64,000 nt of DNA from Planctomycetaceae bacterium. GTDB taxonomy: Bacteria > Planctomycetota > Planctomycetia > Planctomycetales > Planctomycetaceae. The stretch's first letter is position 1, and each line of letters begins with the position of its first letter. The notes beneath the pieces are model-generated. The model was not told where the DNA came from. It did no database searches and worked only from the letters and a program-made list of their open reading frames with translations. Below are positions 42,870 through 52,364 of this stretch, piece after piece. Position numbers and translations under genes: made by a program. Location: positions 62,001 to 126,000 of the forward strand of contig JABISG010000115.1 of NCBI GenBank assembly GCA_018699955.1. Direction: 5' to 3'.

Positions 42870-44240
42870 ATGACCAGCAAACGCACACGGCAGCAAATCA
42901 CCACTGGGATCTCCCGTCGCGATTTGATGCGGCTGTCCGCTCTCGGACTGGCGGGCTATTCGCAGTCCGGTTGGCTCAAGGCGTTGGCCGAGGGGACGGC
43001 CAACGATCCGAAACGGAAGCGGGCTTGCATTTTGTTGTGGATGACCGGCGGGCCGAGCCAGATGGATACGTTCGACCTGAAACCGGCACACAAGAACGGT
43101 GGGCCAATCAAGCCGATTGAGACCGCCGTGCCGGGGGTGAAAATCTCCGAGCATCTGCCGAAGCTGGCCAAGATGATGCAGCACGTCGTTCCCGTCCGCT
43201 CGATGAATACCAAGGAGGGAGACCACACGCGGGCCACTTATCTGCTGCGGACCGGGTATCTGCCGCAAGGACCGATTCACTATCCGACTCTCGGCTCGTT
43301 GTTGAGCAATGAACTGGGCAGCGAAAAGAATGAACTGCCCAATTTCGTCAGCATCGCCCCCTACCGGTTCCTCAGCCCGGCCGCCTATCAGCCCGGATTC
43401 CTGGGGCCACGTCATGCACCGCTGGTTGTCGGTGGTCCCGGCGTTAACGTCGTTCGGCCGGGAAGCGACAATTACACGCAAGCTCTACAGGTGAAGAACC
43501 TCGGCTTGCCGGGCGGTGTCGATCTCCAACAGGCTGATGACCGGCTGGCGTTGTTGAACGATCTGGAAGAAGACTTCGGCACATCGCGGCCCGGTGTCAT
43601 CGAATCCAGCCATCGCAATTCGTATGAGGCGGCCGTCCGCATGATGCGTTCCGAATCGGTCAAAGCGTTCACATTGGACGAAGAACCGGACAAGCTTCGC
43701 GACAGCTACGGCCGCAATCAGTTCGGTCAAGGATGTCTGCTGGCGCGTCGGCTCGTGGAACGCGGTGTGCCGTTCGTCGAGATTTCACTCAACGGCGTGC
43801 AGGGCAGCAACTCCTTTGCGTGGGACACTCACCGGAACAATTTCGAGAGCATCGAGAAGCTCAGCGAAGTCCTCGACCCCGCCTGGGCCACGTTGCTCGA
43901 AGACTTGAAAACCCGAGGAATGCTCGACTCGACGCTCGTTGTGTGGATGGGCGAGTTCGGACGGACTCCGACCATCAACCGCAACAAAGGACGCGACCAC
44001 TTCCCCGGCGCTTGGACAACCGTGCTAAGCGGCGGCGGAATTAAGGGCGGTCAGTCTTACGGCGAAACGTCGGCCGACGGTATGACGGTGAAAGACAATC
44101 CCGTCAAAGTTCCGGATCTGTTGGCGACGGTTTCTCGCGCCTTAGGCATCGACCCAACCAAGCAGAATATTTCCAACGTCGGCCGCCCCATCCGCATCAC
44201 CGACACGGAAGCAAAACCGATCGAAGAGATTCTCGTTTAG
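42870..44240 (+). CDS. DUF1501 protein with twin-arginine signal
   Basis: The 456-residue protein opens with a Tat-type signal (SRRDLMRLSALGLAG) and has the DUF1501 core: LLWMTGGPSQMDTFDLKP, DHTRATYLLRTGYL and MGEFGRTPTINRNKGRDHFP. The fold is alkaline-phosphatase/sulfatase-like, but the activity is not known. DUF1549/1553 and DUF1501 genes are neighbours in most planctomycetes, and here they are 87 bases apart on one strand, so the pair is probably a functional unit outside the cytoplasm, placed under the BlaI-like promoter or a local one. Confidence 0.93.
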   Translation: MTSKRTRQQITTGISRRDLMRLSALGLAGYSQSGWLKALAEGTANDPKRKRACILLWMTGGPSQMDTFDLKPAHKNGGPIKPIETAVPGVKISEHLPKLAKMMQHVVPVRSMNTKEGDHTRATYLLRTGYLPQGPIHYPTLGSLLSNELGSEKNELPNFVSIAPYRFLSPAAYQPGFLGPRHAPLVVGGPGVNVVRPGSDNYTQALQVKNLGLPGGVDLQQADDRLALLNDLEEDFGTSRPGVIESSHRNSYEAAVRMMRSESVKAFTLDEEPDKLRDSYGRNQFGQGCLLARRLVERGVPFVEISLNGVQGSNSFAWDTHRNNFESIEKLSEVLDPAWATLLEDLKTRGMLDSTLVVWMGEFGRTPTINRNKGRDHFPGAWTTVLSGGGIKGGQSYGETSADGMTVKDNPVKVPDLLATVSRALGIDPTKQNISNVGRPIRITDTEAKPIEEILV

Positions 44241-44299
44241 CGAGCATTTCTCACCATGTTTTGCGGTTGCGATCGCAAATAAACAGTTTCGATGGATGA

Positions 44300-44330
44300 T
44301 TAGCCGCAAAAAAGCACATAAGTCGCAAAA
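44300..44330 (+). repeat. TTAGCCGC element, left arm
   Basis: TTAGCCGCAAAAAAGCACA and following bases recur, inverted and with mismatches, at 44408-44440. The arms share the outer TTAGCCGCAA block and an AAGTC(G/A)CA core. A similar TTTGCG-rich piece is at 12816-12844. Function is unknown. Confidence 0.5.
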
Positions 44331-44407
44331 CAAGGAAGCAAACCACAACGAAATACATATTCATTGCAGGAACCACACTGTCTTGGTCTGACTGATCAGG
44401 ATCACTG

Positions 44408-44440
44408 TTTTTGCGTCTCTTTGTGACTTGTTGCGGCTAA
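44408..44440 (-). repeat. TTAGCCGC element, right arm
   Basis: This is the inverted partner of 44300-44330 and ends TTGCGGCTAA, 52 bases before the EF-hand gene. With about 77 bases between the arms it could fold into a long imperfect hairpin, or the two could be independent insertions of one repeat. Confidence 0.5.
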
Positions 44441-44492
44441 GAAACATCGCACGGCATCGTCAAGCAGATCGAACATCATCGGAGTACGCGCA

Positions 44493-46217
44493 ATGAAATT
44501 CGACCGAACAACCCGGTTCGCAACAGGCATCGCAACCGCAATCGTCGCCTTGGCTCTGGTTCCTCCCTGTGTGATGGCGGGTGCTCCGGCCGAACCGAAC
44601 GATGCGGAAGATCTGCTGTACTTTGCGAAAGACCGGCTGATCATTCTGCGGATGCACGTTCGCGTGGACGGCAAAAGCTTCGAGGCCATCTGGGATGAAT
44701 ACGTCGATGGCGTACTCAAAGATCTCGACAAAGACGGCGACGGGACTCTGTCGAATCAGGAGCAGTTGCAACTGCCCAAGCGCAATGAATTCCTGCAGGC
44801 GGGCCTCATTGTCCGCACGAGCGGTTCGACGAACCGACCGACCCCCGCGGATCGCAATCGCGACGGCAAAGTCACCCGCAAGGAACTGGGAGAGTATTTC
44901 CGCGGAATGGGACTGCAACCGTTTTCGACGCGATTAAGTAACCCACAATCAAACCGAAATGTCAGAACCGTTAACGGCAGGCGACAGCAGGCGCAGGGAG
45001 CCGAACTCTTCGGCCACCTCGATACCAATGACGATGGAAAGCTTTCGGTGGACGAGTTCAAGTTGGCGATGAAATCGCTGCACAAGTCCGACCTCGACGA
45101 TGACGAAACCATCAGCTTGGCGGAATTGCAACCACTACAGAATCCGTATCTCGCCCTTCGCGCGAGCGGCCAGAGCAATCAGACCCAGCGGCCTTCGTTT
45201 ACCACGCTGTCGGCGGTAGGTTCGGCGCGGCAACTGGTCAGCCAGTTGTTAACGCGGTACGACACAGCCACCGTCGCCGGAGCGGATGGCAAGGCCGCTA
45301 AAGACGGGAATCTGAGCCGTAAGGAACTCGGCTTCGAGCAGGAGTCATTTCAGCCATTCGACGCCGACGAAAACGGGACACTCGATTTCGACGAGATGAT
45401 GCAGTTCGTTCGTCGGCCATCGCCGGCCGTCGAGTTCATCGTCCGGCTGGGCAAGCGAGAGCCGAACGAAAAACGCGTGGGAATCGTCTCCTCGGCGAAG
45501 GAACTGCAAGCGGGCATTCGCGCAACCACCGGCGGTCTGGTCACGGTGATTCTGGGCGAGACGCAGATCGAAATCGGCGTCAACCAGCAGTGGTATCAGG
45601 GCAATCAGGAAGCAACATACAAGGCCCGGTTCGCCGCCGCCGACACCGACAACAACGCCTACCTGGAGAAGAAAGAAGTCGAACGCAACGGATTCTTCCG
45701 CAACACGTTTGCGTTGATGGACCGCGACGGTGACGGCAAAGTTTTCGAGGAAGAAGTGCTGGCATTCGCCAAACGCATTTCCGCCGCCGCCAGCAGCGGC
45801 ACCGTGCTGAACGTCTCCAACGCCGGCCGCAACCTGTTTGAGATTCTCGATCTGAACCGCGACCGGCGTTTAGGCCGCCGCGAATTGACCGCAGCCGTCG
45901 AACGGATGGAACTCTGGGACGCCGACGGCGACAAGCACGTGGCAGAATCGGAATTACCAACGCATTTCCGTTTAACCCTCGGCCGCACACAAGTCGGCGG
46001 CGTTGGCGTTATCCGAGCGTCACCGAACGGCGTGAGCTATCCAACCACCTCCGCTGCAAGCAACGGCGGTCGCCCACTCTGGTTCCAAAAAATGGACCGC
46101 AACCAGGATGGCGACATCTCCCGCCGCGAGTTCGTCGGTCCCCGCAAGAAGTTTGAAGCCCTGGACAAGAACAACGACGACCTCATCGATCTCGGCGAAG
46201 CGGCGTTGGCGAAATGA
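44493..46217 (+). CDS. exported EF-hand protein with about eleven calcium-binding loops
   Basis: The 574-residue protein has a signal peptide (TGIATAIVALALVPPCVMAG) and about eleven EF-hand loops spread along it, for example DKDGDGTLSNQE (from residue 79), DRNRDGKVTRKE, DTNDDGKLSVDE, DADENGTLDFDE, DRDGDGKVFEEE and DRNQDGDISRRE near the end. Several loops lack one ligand (DTDNNAYLEKKE, DADGDKHVAESE), so not all would bind calcium. It is likely an extracytoplasmic calcium-binding structural or adhesion protein. It follows the DUF1501 gene by 252 bases on the same strand, with a repeat pair between them. Confidence 0.9.
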   Translation: MKFDRTTRFATGIATAIVALALVPPCVMAGAPAEPNDAEDLLYFAKDRLIILRMHVRVDGKSFEAIWDEYVDGVLKDLDKDGDGTLSNQEQLQLPKRNEFLQAGLIVRTSGSTNRPTPADRNRDGKVTRKELGEYFRGMGLQPFSTRLSNPQSNRNVRTVNGRRQQAQGAELFGHLDTNDDGKLSVDEFKLAMKSLHKSDLDDDETISLAELQPLQNPYLALRASGQSNQTQRPSFTTLSAVGSARQLVSQLLTRYDTATVAGADGKAAKDGNLSRKELGFEQESFQPFDADENGTLDFDEMMQFVRRPSPAVEFIVRLGKREPNEKRVGIVSSAKELQAGIRATTGGLVTVILGETQIEIGVNQQWYQGNQEATYKARFAAADTDNNAYLEKKEVERNGFFRNTFALMDRDGDGKVFEEEVLAFAKRISAAASSGTVLNVSNAGRNLFEILDLNRDRRLGRRELTAAVERMELWDADGDKHVAESELPTHFRLTLGRTQVGGVGVIRASPNGVSYPTTSAASNGGRPLWFQKMDRNQDGDISRREFVGPRKKFEALDKNNDDLIDLGEAALAK

Positions 46218-46231
46218 TCTCGCGGGATTGG

Positions 46232-47671
46232 TTAACGCCCCAGGTGTTCCAGTAGTCGCCGGTAGGTTTCGTGGCCCGTCTTCCACTTTGCCGCGCGCCG
46301 GCCTCGCGTGGTCGATTTTTCAGGACTGAGCGGCACCGCGACGCCAAGTTGCGCCCCAGCATCGAAGCCACCCATGTTGACGATCGACGCGAAGCTGTGA
46401 ACGCCGGTTCGAGTGGCCTTGGGCGACATGTGGCAATTGACGCATTGCTGAAAGAGAACCGTGCGTCCATCGTGTCCCCAGTCGGGATCGCGATCTCCCT
46501 GAAAGATCACGCGATACAGCTCCTCGTTGTCCGGTTCGCGTCGTAATCCGCCCGCACGAAGATTGTCGAACAGGAGTTGCCGTTTGAGCGTGTACTCCAT
46601 CACGTTCATGCCGTGACCGGTATTGGTGACCTCTTTCTCCGAGCCGTCGGTGCTTACATAGTTTCGCATCCGAATCGACTCGACGATTCTGGTCGGTGTT
46701 GGCTGCAGTTCCCGGTTGAGGGCCATCATGAATTGCACCAGCGCGACTTCGGTTCCCACCGGAATTTGTGGTGCGTCTTTCTTCAAGAAGATGAAACCGT
46801 TTTGCGCCGCCCGCTTCCAATCGATCCCCTCTTGGTCCAGAAGTTTCAAGTACTGCACCAGTTGCTGGCGGCCTTCGGGAAAACGATAAAAGATCCGGAA
46901 GTACGACCGCGCCCGGTATGATCGCGTATGTAAGGTAATAAACCGGTTGGACAAATCTTCGTGAATATCGGGCTGAAAGAAATCGATCTCAACCCACTCA
47001 TCAGGTTTCGTGAGCAAGCCGGTGGGAAGATAGTTTTGCTTGGGATTTAACGGGGTGGCCGTATTGAATTGGCCCGACGCCAGCGCTTTGGCATAGGTGT
47101 CCGGCAGCATGCCAATCGCCTGGTTTGGCAGCGCCAACGATCGAATGACTCTCGCAAGTTTCCGACACAGCACATCGCGCGTCGCGCGATCGCTCACCGT
47201 GCCTTTGCGGCGAATATTCTGACCGATGAAATAATCGTAGGCTGCCCACATGTCGCGCAATAGCACCGAGCGGCGCAACCGGTCGTCGATCATCGCCGAT
47301 CCACCCTGTTCGAGATACTCGTCCAACAGGCGGTTCAATCTGGCAGTCACGACCGGCTCCGACCAGTAGGTCGTCTTCGACCATCCATAAAAATCGATGA
47401 CGTCGCCACCTTCAATCCGCTGGATTCGCTTGCCCCCCTTCACGCTCGGCAGATTGCTTGGCCGCATGTAGAACGCTGCGAACAGTCGGTTCCAAAGATG
47501 GTCGGAATTCTCGACGTAAATCGGCAGCGGCTTGTCCGACTTCAATGAACCGGCAAGCGGCCCGTCGTGATAGTAGGCCGCGTCAGGCTCCGACGCCCAA
47601 GCCGGTCCGGCCATAATCAACAGGGCAATTCCAATGAAAGTACCGCGCAGCAATTGGATCAAACAACGCAT
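46232..47671 (-). CDS. exported protein with single c-type heme motif, unknown function
   Basis: The 479-residue protein has a signal peptide (LRGTFIGIALLIMAGPAWAS) and one CVNCH heme-attachment motif about 60 residues before the C-terminus (QQCVNCHMSPKATRTG). The rest, rich in aromatic residues and Arg, matches no family I know. The context of DUF1549/1553 and cytochrome proteins suggests a periplasmic redox role. It is convergent with the EF-hand gene, with 14 bases between stops, and divergent from the first sulfatase. Confidence 0.75.
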   Translation of the reverse strand: MRCLIQLLRGTFIGIALLIMAGPAWASEPDAAYYHDGPLAGSLKSDKPLPIYVENSDHLWNRLFAAFYMRPSNLPSVKGGKRIQRIEGGDVIDFYGWSKTTYWSEPVVTARLNRLLDEYLEQGGSAMIDDRLRRSVLLRDMWAAYDYFIGQNIRRKGTVSDRATRDVLCRKLARVIRSLALPNQAIGMLPDTYAKALASGQFNTATPLNPKQNYLPTGLLTKPDEWVEIDFFQPDIHEDLSNRFITLHTRSYRARSYFRIFYRFPEGRQQLVQYLKLLDQEGIDWKRAAQNGFIFLKKDAPQIPVGTEVALVQFMMALNRELQPTPTRIVESIRMRNYVSTDGSEKEVTNTGHGMNVMEYTLKRQLLFDNLRAGGLRREPDNEELYRVIFQGDRDPDWGHDGRTVLFQQCVNCHMSPKATRTGVHSFASIVNMGGFDAGAQLGVAVPLSPEKSTTRGRRAAKWKTGHETYRRLLEHLGR

Positions 47672-47934
47672 ACCAGTTCCTCTGAGAATCAGATGCTCCG
47701 TTCGGCTTGCCGGAATCGGGTGTTAGCCAGCCGGATGATATCCTCCGAACGCACGCCAATCCATGTCGCGCCGGCATTTCCGCGCTACCAGTTTTCGTTC
47801 AGCGTCCACAGTTGGGAATTGACTGGGGCAATTGCGGGGAACACAATGGGGGGAGGGCCGTGTTTGGTTCCCCGTCATCAGATATGTGAGAATTGATCGC
47901 GGCGCGTGCGCCGAGGGAATGAAAGAAGAACCAC

Positions 47935-49398
47935 ATGTTTCAGTCAATCGCCGTGATCGTCATTGCGGCAATCGTTTCGCTGGGAATCGATGCTCAATCC
48001 GCCATCGCAGCGGAGGGTAATCGTCCCAACATTATTTTCATCATGGCCGACGATATGGGGTATGGCGACCCCGGCTGTTACAACAAGGATTCGAAAGTTC
48101 CGACGCCGAACATCAATCGGTTGGCGAAGGAAGGCATTCGGATGACCGACGCGCATTCGCCGTCGGCCGTTTGCACGCCGACGCGTTACGGCGTGCTGAC
48201 CGGCCGGTATAGCTGGCGGTCTCGGTTGAAAAAAGGTGTGTTGTGGGGTTTCTCGCCGGCGCTCATTGAACCCGGCCGCACCACGGTCGCTTCGTTACTA
48301 AAGTCACAAGGCTATCACACCGGCTGCGTCGGCAAATGGCACCTTGGATTGGGAAACAGAGAAAAGACCGACTACTTCAAACCGCTGACACCCGGTCCGA
48401 ACGATGTGGGCTTCGAATATTTCTTCGGCATTCCCGCTTCGCTTGACATGGAACCCTACGTCTTCGTCAAGAACGCGAACCCGCTGCAACTGCCGACCGA
48501 GAAAGTTGCTGGCAGCAAAGGGCGACGCGACGGCGGCGGCGGATTCTGGCGCGGCGGCCCAATCTCGCCCGATTTTCGGCACATCGACGTCCTACCGCGC
48601 ATCACCGAGAACGCCGTCGGCTTCATTCGCGACCATGCCAAAAAAACGACGGAAAAACCGTTCTTCCTTTACTTCCCGCTGTCAGCGCCACATACCCCTT
48701 GGTTGCCGACGGCTGAATTCGAGGGCAAGAGCGAAGCCGGCCCGTACGGCGATTTCGCAGCGCAGGTCGATTGGAGTGTCGGCCAGGTTCTGAAGGAACT
48801 CGACGACTGCAAACTGACCGATGATACGTTGATCATCTTCACCAGCGACAACGGCGCACACTGGAAGCCCAACGACATCGCCAAGTACGGACACCGCGCC
48901 AACCGTCACCTGCGCGGCCAGAAGGCCGACATCTGGGAGGGCGGTCATCGCGTGCCGTTCATCGCTCGTTGGCCGGGAAATGTCAAAGCAGGAACAACCA
49001 GCGACGAGACGATCTGCCATACGGATTTCCTGGCAACCTGCGCGGCAGTCGTCGGCGTCAATTTGCCAGACGATGCCGGCGAAGACAGCTACAACATTCT
49101 GCCTGCATTGTTGGGGCGAACGCTTCACCAGCCAATTCGCGAAGCGACCGTGCATCATTCGGTTTCGGGAGTGTTTGCCATTCGGAGGGGTGATTGGAAA
49201 CTGATTCTCGGACGCGGTTCGGCCGGCTTCAGTTCGCCGCGCGTCATCAAACCCAAACCGGGCGAAGCGGCCGGCCAGTTGTACAATCTGGCCGACGACC
49301 CCTCGGAGAGCAAGAACCTGTTCCTCGATCAGCCCGAGGTCGTCGCGCGGCTGAACTCGCTGCTGCAGAAGTACAAACAGCAGGGCCGCAGTCGGTAA
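47935..49398 (+). CDS. secreted arylsulfatase family protein
   Basis: The 487-residue protein has a signal peptide (VIVIAAIVSLGIDAQSAIAA), the metal-binding IIFIMADDMGYGD, and a canonical formylglycine motif CTPTRYGVLTG with Cys80 as the residue to be oxidised. Later motifs GKWHLG and FTSDNGAH complete the S1 sulfatase set. It should hydrolyse sulfate esters of a sulfated glycan or aryl sulfate outside the cytoplasm. An AAAGAAG ribosome site precedes the ATG. A second sulfatase follows 71 bases downstream. Confidence 0.93.
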   Translation: MFQSIAVIVIAAIVSLGIDAQSAIAAEGNRPNIIFIMADDMGYGDPGCYNKDSKVPTPNINRLAKEGIRMTDAHSPSAVCTPTRYGVLTGRYSWRSRLKKGVLWGFSPALIEPGRTTVASLLKSQGYHTGCVGKWHLGLGNREKTDYFKPLTPGPNDVGFEYFFGIPASLDMEPYVFVKNANPLQLPTEKVAGSKGRRDGGGGFWRGGPISPDFRHIDVLPRITENAVGFIRDHAKKTTEKPFFLYFPLSAPHTPWLPTAEFEGKSEAGPYGDFAAQVDWSVGQVLKELDDCKLTDDTLIIFTSDNGAHWKPNDIAKYGHRANRHLRGQKADIWEGGHRVPFIARWPGNVKAGTTSDETICHTDFLATCAAVVGVNLPDDAGEDSYNILPALLGRTLHQPIREATVHHSVSGVFAIRRGDWKLILGRGSAGFSSPRVIKPKPGEAAGQLYNLADDPSESKNLFLDQPEVVARLNSLLQKYKQQGRSR

Positions 49399-49469
49399 TT
49401 GCCAGAAACTCGAACAAGCAACTTAGAACGCACAAAACAGCCGACAGCCGTCGGTGAAAGGTCAATACA

Positions 49470-50801
49470 ATGCGGATGCTGTTTCTTTTCCTCTCGGGAC
49501 TTTTGTTATCTTTCGATGTGGCGGCAGCCGCCGATCCTCCGCCCAATGTTGTGTTGATTATCTCCGACGATCAGGCGTGGACCGATTTTGGGTTCATGGG
49601 ACACAAACAAATCCGGACGCCGCATATCGACAGGCTGGCGGCAGAATCGCTGACGTTCAGCCGTGGCTATGTTTGCGACAGCCTGTGCCGACCGTCGCTG
49701 GCGACGATTGTTACGGGGTTGTATCCGCATCAGCACGGCATCGTGGGGAACGACCCGCCGCCGCCCGCCGATTTGAAAGAAAAGTCCAAACGAGAACAGC
49801 GGCGCGATCCGCGCTATTTGCAACAGCGAATCGATTACATCAAGCACATTGACGACGACCCGCGATTGGCCGACATTCTGCACAAAGAACTCGGCTATCT
49901 GTCGCATCAATCGGGCAAATGGTGGGAAGGGAATTTCAGCCGCGGCGGCTTCACGCACGGCATGACGCACGGGGACCGTCGTCGTGGTGGTCGGCACGGC
50001 GACGACGGACTGCAGATCGGCCGAAAGGGACTCGATCCAATTTTTCAGTTCATCGAGACTTCGACCAAACAGGAGAAGCCGTTCTTTGTTTACTACGCGC
50101 CGTTCCTGCCGCACACGCCGCACAATCCCCCCGTGCGACTGCTGGACAAATACCGCGACAAGACGCCGCATTTGCCCATCGCCAAATACTGGGCCATGTG
50201 CGAATGGTTCGATGAAACCGTCGGTGATCTGCTGGGACATCTCGACGAAAAAGGGTTGGCGGAGAACACCATCGTGTTGTTCGTCACCGACAACGGCTGG
50301 ATCAACCAAACCGGCCGCAGCGCGTATGCGCCGCGTTCAAAACGGTCGCAGTACGAAGGAGGCACACGCACGCCCATCATGGTTCGCTGGCCCGGCCATG
50401 TGAAACCGAAGTTGGACACGACGCATCTGGCGAACTCGATCGATCTCGTTCCGACGGTATTGGCCGCAACTGGCCTCAAGCCGACGAAAGAGATGCAGGG
50501 CATCAACCTGCTCGATACGTCTGCGGTTGCTAATCGCGATGCGATCTTCGGCGAAATCCTCGAACACGACATTCAACACATGACCGACCCGGTTGCCAGC
50601 CTGCGGTTTCGCTGGGTGATTGAAGGCGAGTGGAAATTGATTGTCCCACACGCTGGCCGCGAGCCAGAAGCGGCAACCGAACTGTTTCACATCACCGCCG
50701 ATCCACACGAACGAAAGAACCTGGCGGCGAAACAGCCGCAACTTGTTCGCCGATTGACAAAACGCATCAACGGCTGGTGGCCCGCAAAGAGTAAACCCTA
50801 A
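49470..50801 (+). CDS. secreted sulfatase family protein with variant active-site motif
   Basis: The 443-residue protein has a signal peptide (MLFLFLSGLLLSFDVAAA), NVVLIISDDQAWTDFG, and the active-site motif CRPSLATIVTG. Cys73 is kept, but the usual Arg four residues later (C-x-P-S-R) is Leu77. Other motifs (SGKWWEG, FVTDNGW) are present. Formylglycine formation may still occur, but substrate handling should differ from the first sulfatase. Both probably form one transcript and act together on a sulfated polysaccharide. Confidence 0.9.
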   Translation: MRMLFLFLSGLLLSFDVAAAADPPPNVVLIISDDQAWTDFGFMGHKQIRTPHIDRLAAESLTFSRGYVCDSLCRPSLATIVTGLYPHQHGIVGNDPPPPADLKEKSKREQRRDPRYLQQRIDYIKHIDDDPRLADILHKELGYLSHQSGKWWEGNFSRGGFTHGMTHGDRRRGGRHGDDGLQIGRKGLDPIFQFIETSTKQEKPFFVYYAPFLPHTPHNPPVRLLDKYRDKTPHLPIAKYWAMCEWFDETVGDLLGHLDEKGLAENTIVLFVTDNGWINQTGRSAYAPRSKRSQYEGGTRTPIMVRWPGHVKPKLDTTHLANSIDLVPTVLAATGLKPTKEMQGINLLDTSAVANRDAIFGEILEHDIQHMTDPVASLRFRWVIEGEWKLIVPHAGREPEAATELFHITADPHERKNLAAKQPQLVRRLTKRINGWWPAKSKP

Positions 50802-50959
50802 CTTTTTTCTCTGACGCAGCATCAGGTTTTACATTCGCTTTGAAATATGGCTAGACTGGTAGCGTGCCCCCGTCGGCAAGCTGCAACGCGCACTGCCGTT
50901 TTCGGCGAATTCATCCGTCTGCCAAGAACCAAATTCACAAGACTTACAAGGAGTCAGAA

Positions 50960-52333
50960 GTGAGCAACAATCAGCAGAACCGTCGTGACTTTTTGAAAAC
51001 GTCCGCTGCTGCTGCGGCCGTCGGCAGCGCTCCGTTCTGGTTCCCGGTCTCCAGCGCGAACGCGTTCAACTACAAGAGTTCCAACGAACGCCCCGTGTTG
51101 GGCTGCATTGGAACGGGTAGCCGTTGGGGTGCCGTTGGACCGGCAGCGATGCGGTTCGCCGATTGCGTTGCTGTTTGCGATGTTGATTCGGTGCATTCCG
51201 CACGCGGGAAAGATCGCGTCCTGAAAGCGCAAGGCAAAAAGGGCAAAGACCAGAACATTGATGTCGTCGGTGATTACCGCAAGATTCTCGATCGCAAAGA
51301 TGTCGACGTCGTCACCATCGTCACCCCCGATCACTGGCATTCGAAAATCGCCATCGAAGCGATGCAGGCCGGCAAAGACGTCTACTGCGAAAAGCCGTTG
51401 ACGCTGACGATTGACGAAGGCAAGCAGATTATCAAAGTGCTGAAAGAGACGAAACGCGTCTTTCAGGTCGGCACGCAGCAGCGAACAGAAATGGGCCGGC
51501 GCTTCCTGCAGGCCATTGCGATGGTCCGCGAGGGCCGAATCGGCAAGCTGAAACGGGTGACATGTGCGATTGGTGGTGCCCCATCCAGCGGACCACTGAA
51601 GGTTGAGCCGGTTCCCGAAGGACTCGACTGGGACATGTGGCAAGGCCAGACGCCCACGACCGATTACCGCAAACGTCGTTGCCACTACGAATTTCGTTGG
51701 TGGTACGAATACTCCGGCGGCAAACTGACCGACTGGGGTGCCCACCACGTCGATATCGCCCAGTGGGCCATGGGGCAGAACGGTGACGGACAAGGACCGT
51801 TATCGGTCAATCCGGTTTCCGTCACACATCCCGTTCCCTATAAGAACGGCAACCCAACCGACGACACGCAGTACAACGCGGCCACCGCGTTCATGGTGAG
51901 TTGCCAATTCCCCGATGACGTTGAGATGCGCATTCGGCACGATACCGATAACGGCATCTTGTTTGAGGGATCGATCCCGGGACCGAGAGGACGCTTCTTC
52001 GTCAACCGCGGAAAGATTGTCGGGGCGCCGGTCGAGGCACTCAAGGACAAGCCGCTGGCCGCCGATGCCATCGATAAAGTCTACGGTGGAAAAGTCGCAG
52101 GCAGCCACATGCAGAACTTCATGGACTGCGTGAAGAACCGCGAGCTGCCAATTTCCGACGTCTTCACCCATCACCGGGCGTTGACAACCTGTCATCTTTC
52201 CAACATCGCCTTGCGGCTCAATCGCAAGTTAACCTGGAATCCCAAGACTGAGCAGATTGTCGGCGACAGCGAAGCCCAGCAGATGCAGGGCCGCGAACAG
52301 CGTAAGGGTTTTGAAATCAACGTGAGCGTATAG
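50960..52333 (+). CDS. Gfo/Idh/MocA family oxidoreductase with Tat signal
   Basis: The 457-residue protein starts with a Tat signal (NRRDFLKTSAAAAAVG) and has an NAD(P)-binding region (LGCIGTGSRWG) and the family motif VYCEKPLTLTIDEG. The C-terminal half is the MocA-type beta sheet domain, with WGAHHVDIAQWAM. I chose GTG at 50960 because AAGGAG lies at 50948-50953 and this places the twin arginines near the N-terminus. It is an exported sugar or inositol oxidoreductase of unknown substrate. A clear terminator follows. Confidence 0.92.
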   Translation: MSNNQQNRRDFLKTSAAAAAVGSAPFWFPVSSANAFNYKSSNERPVLGCIGTGSRWGAVGPAAMRFADCVAVCDVDSVHSARGKDRVLKAQGKKGKDQNIDVVGDYRKILDRKDVDVVTIVTPDHWHSKIAIEAMQAGKDVYCEKPLTLTIDEGKQIIKVLKETKRVFQVGTQQRTEMGRRFLQAIAMVREGRIGKLKRVTCAIGGAPSSGPLKVEPVPEGLDWDMWQGQTPTTDYRKRRCHYEFRWWYEYSGGKLTDWGAHHVDIAQWAMGQNGDGQGPLSVNPVSVTHPVPYKNGNPTDDTQYNAATAFMVSCQFPDDVEMRIRHDTDNGILFEGSIPGPRGRFFVNRGKIVGAPVEALKDKPLAADAIDKVYGGKVAGSHMQNFMDCVKNRELPISDVFTHHRALTTCHLSNIALRLNRKLTWNPKTEQIVGDSEAQQMQGREQRKGFEINVSV

Positions 52334-52364
52334 CCCGAACGCAAACATTTAGAGACGTACCCAG

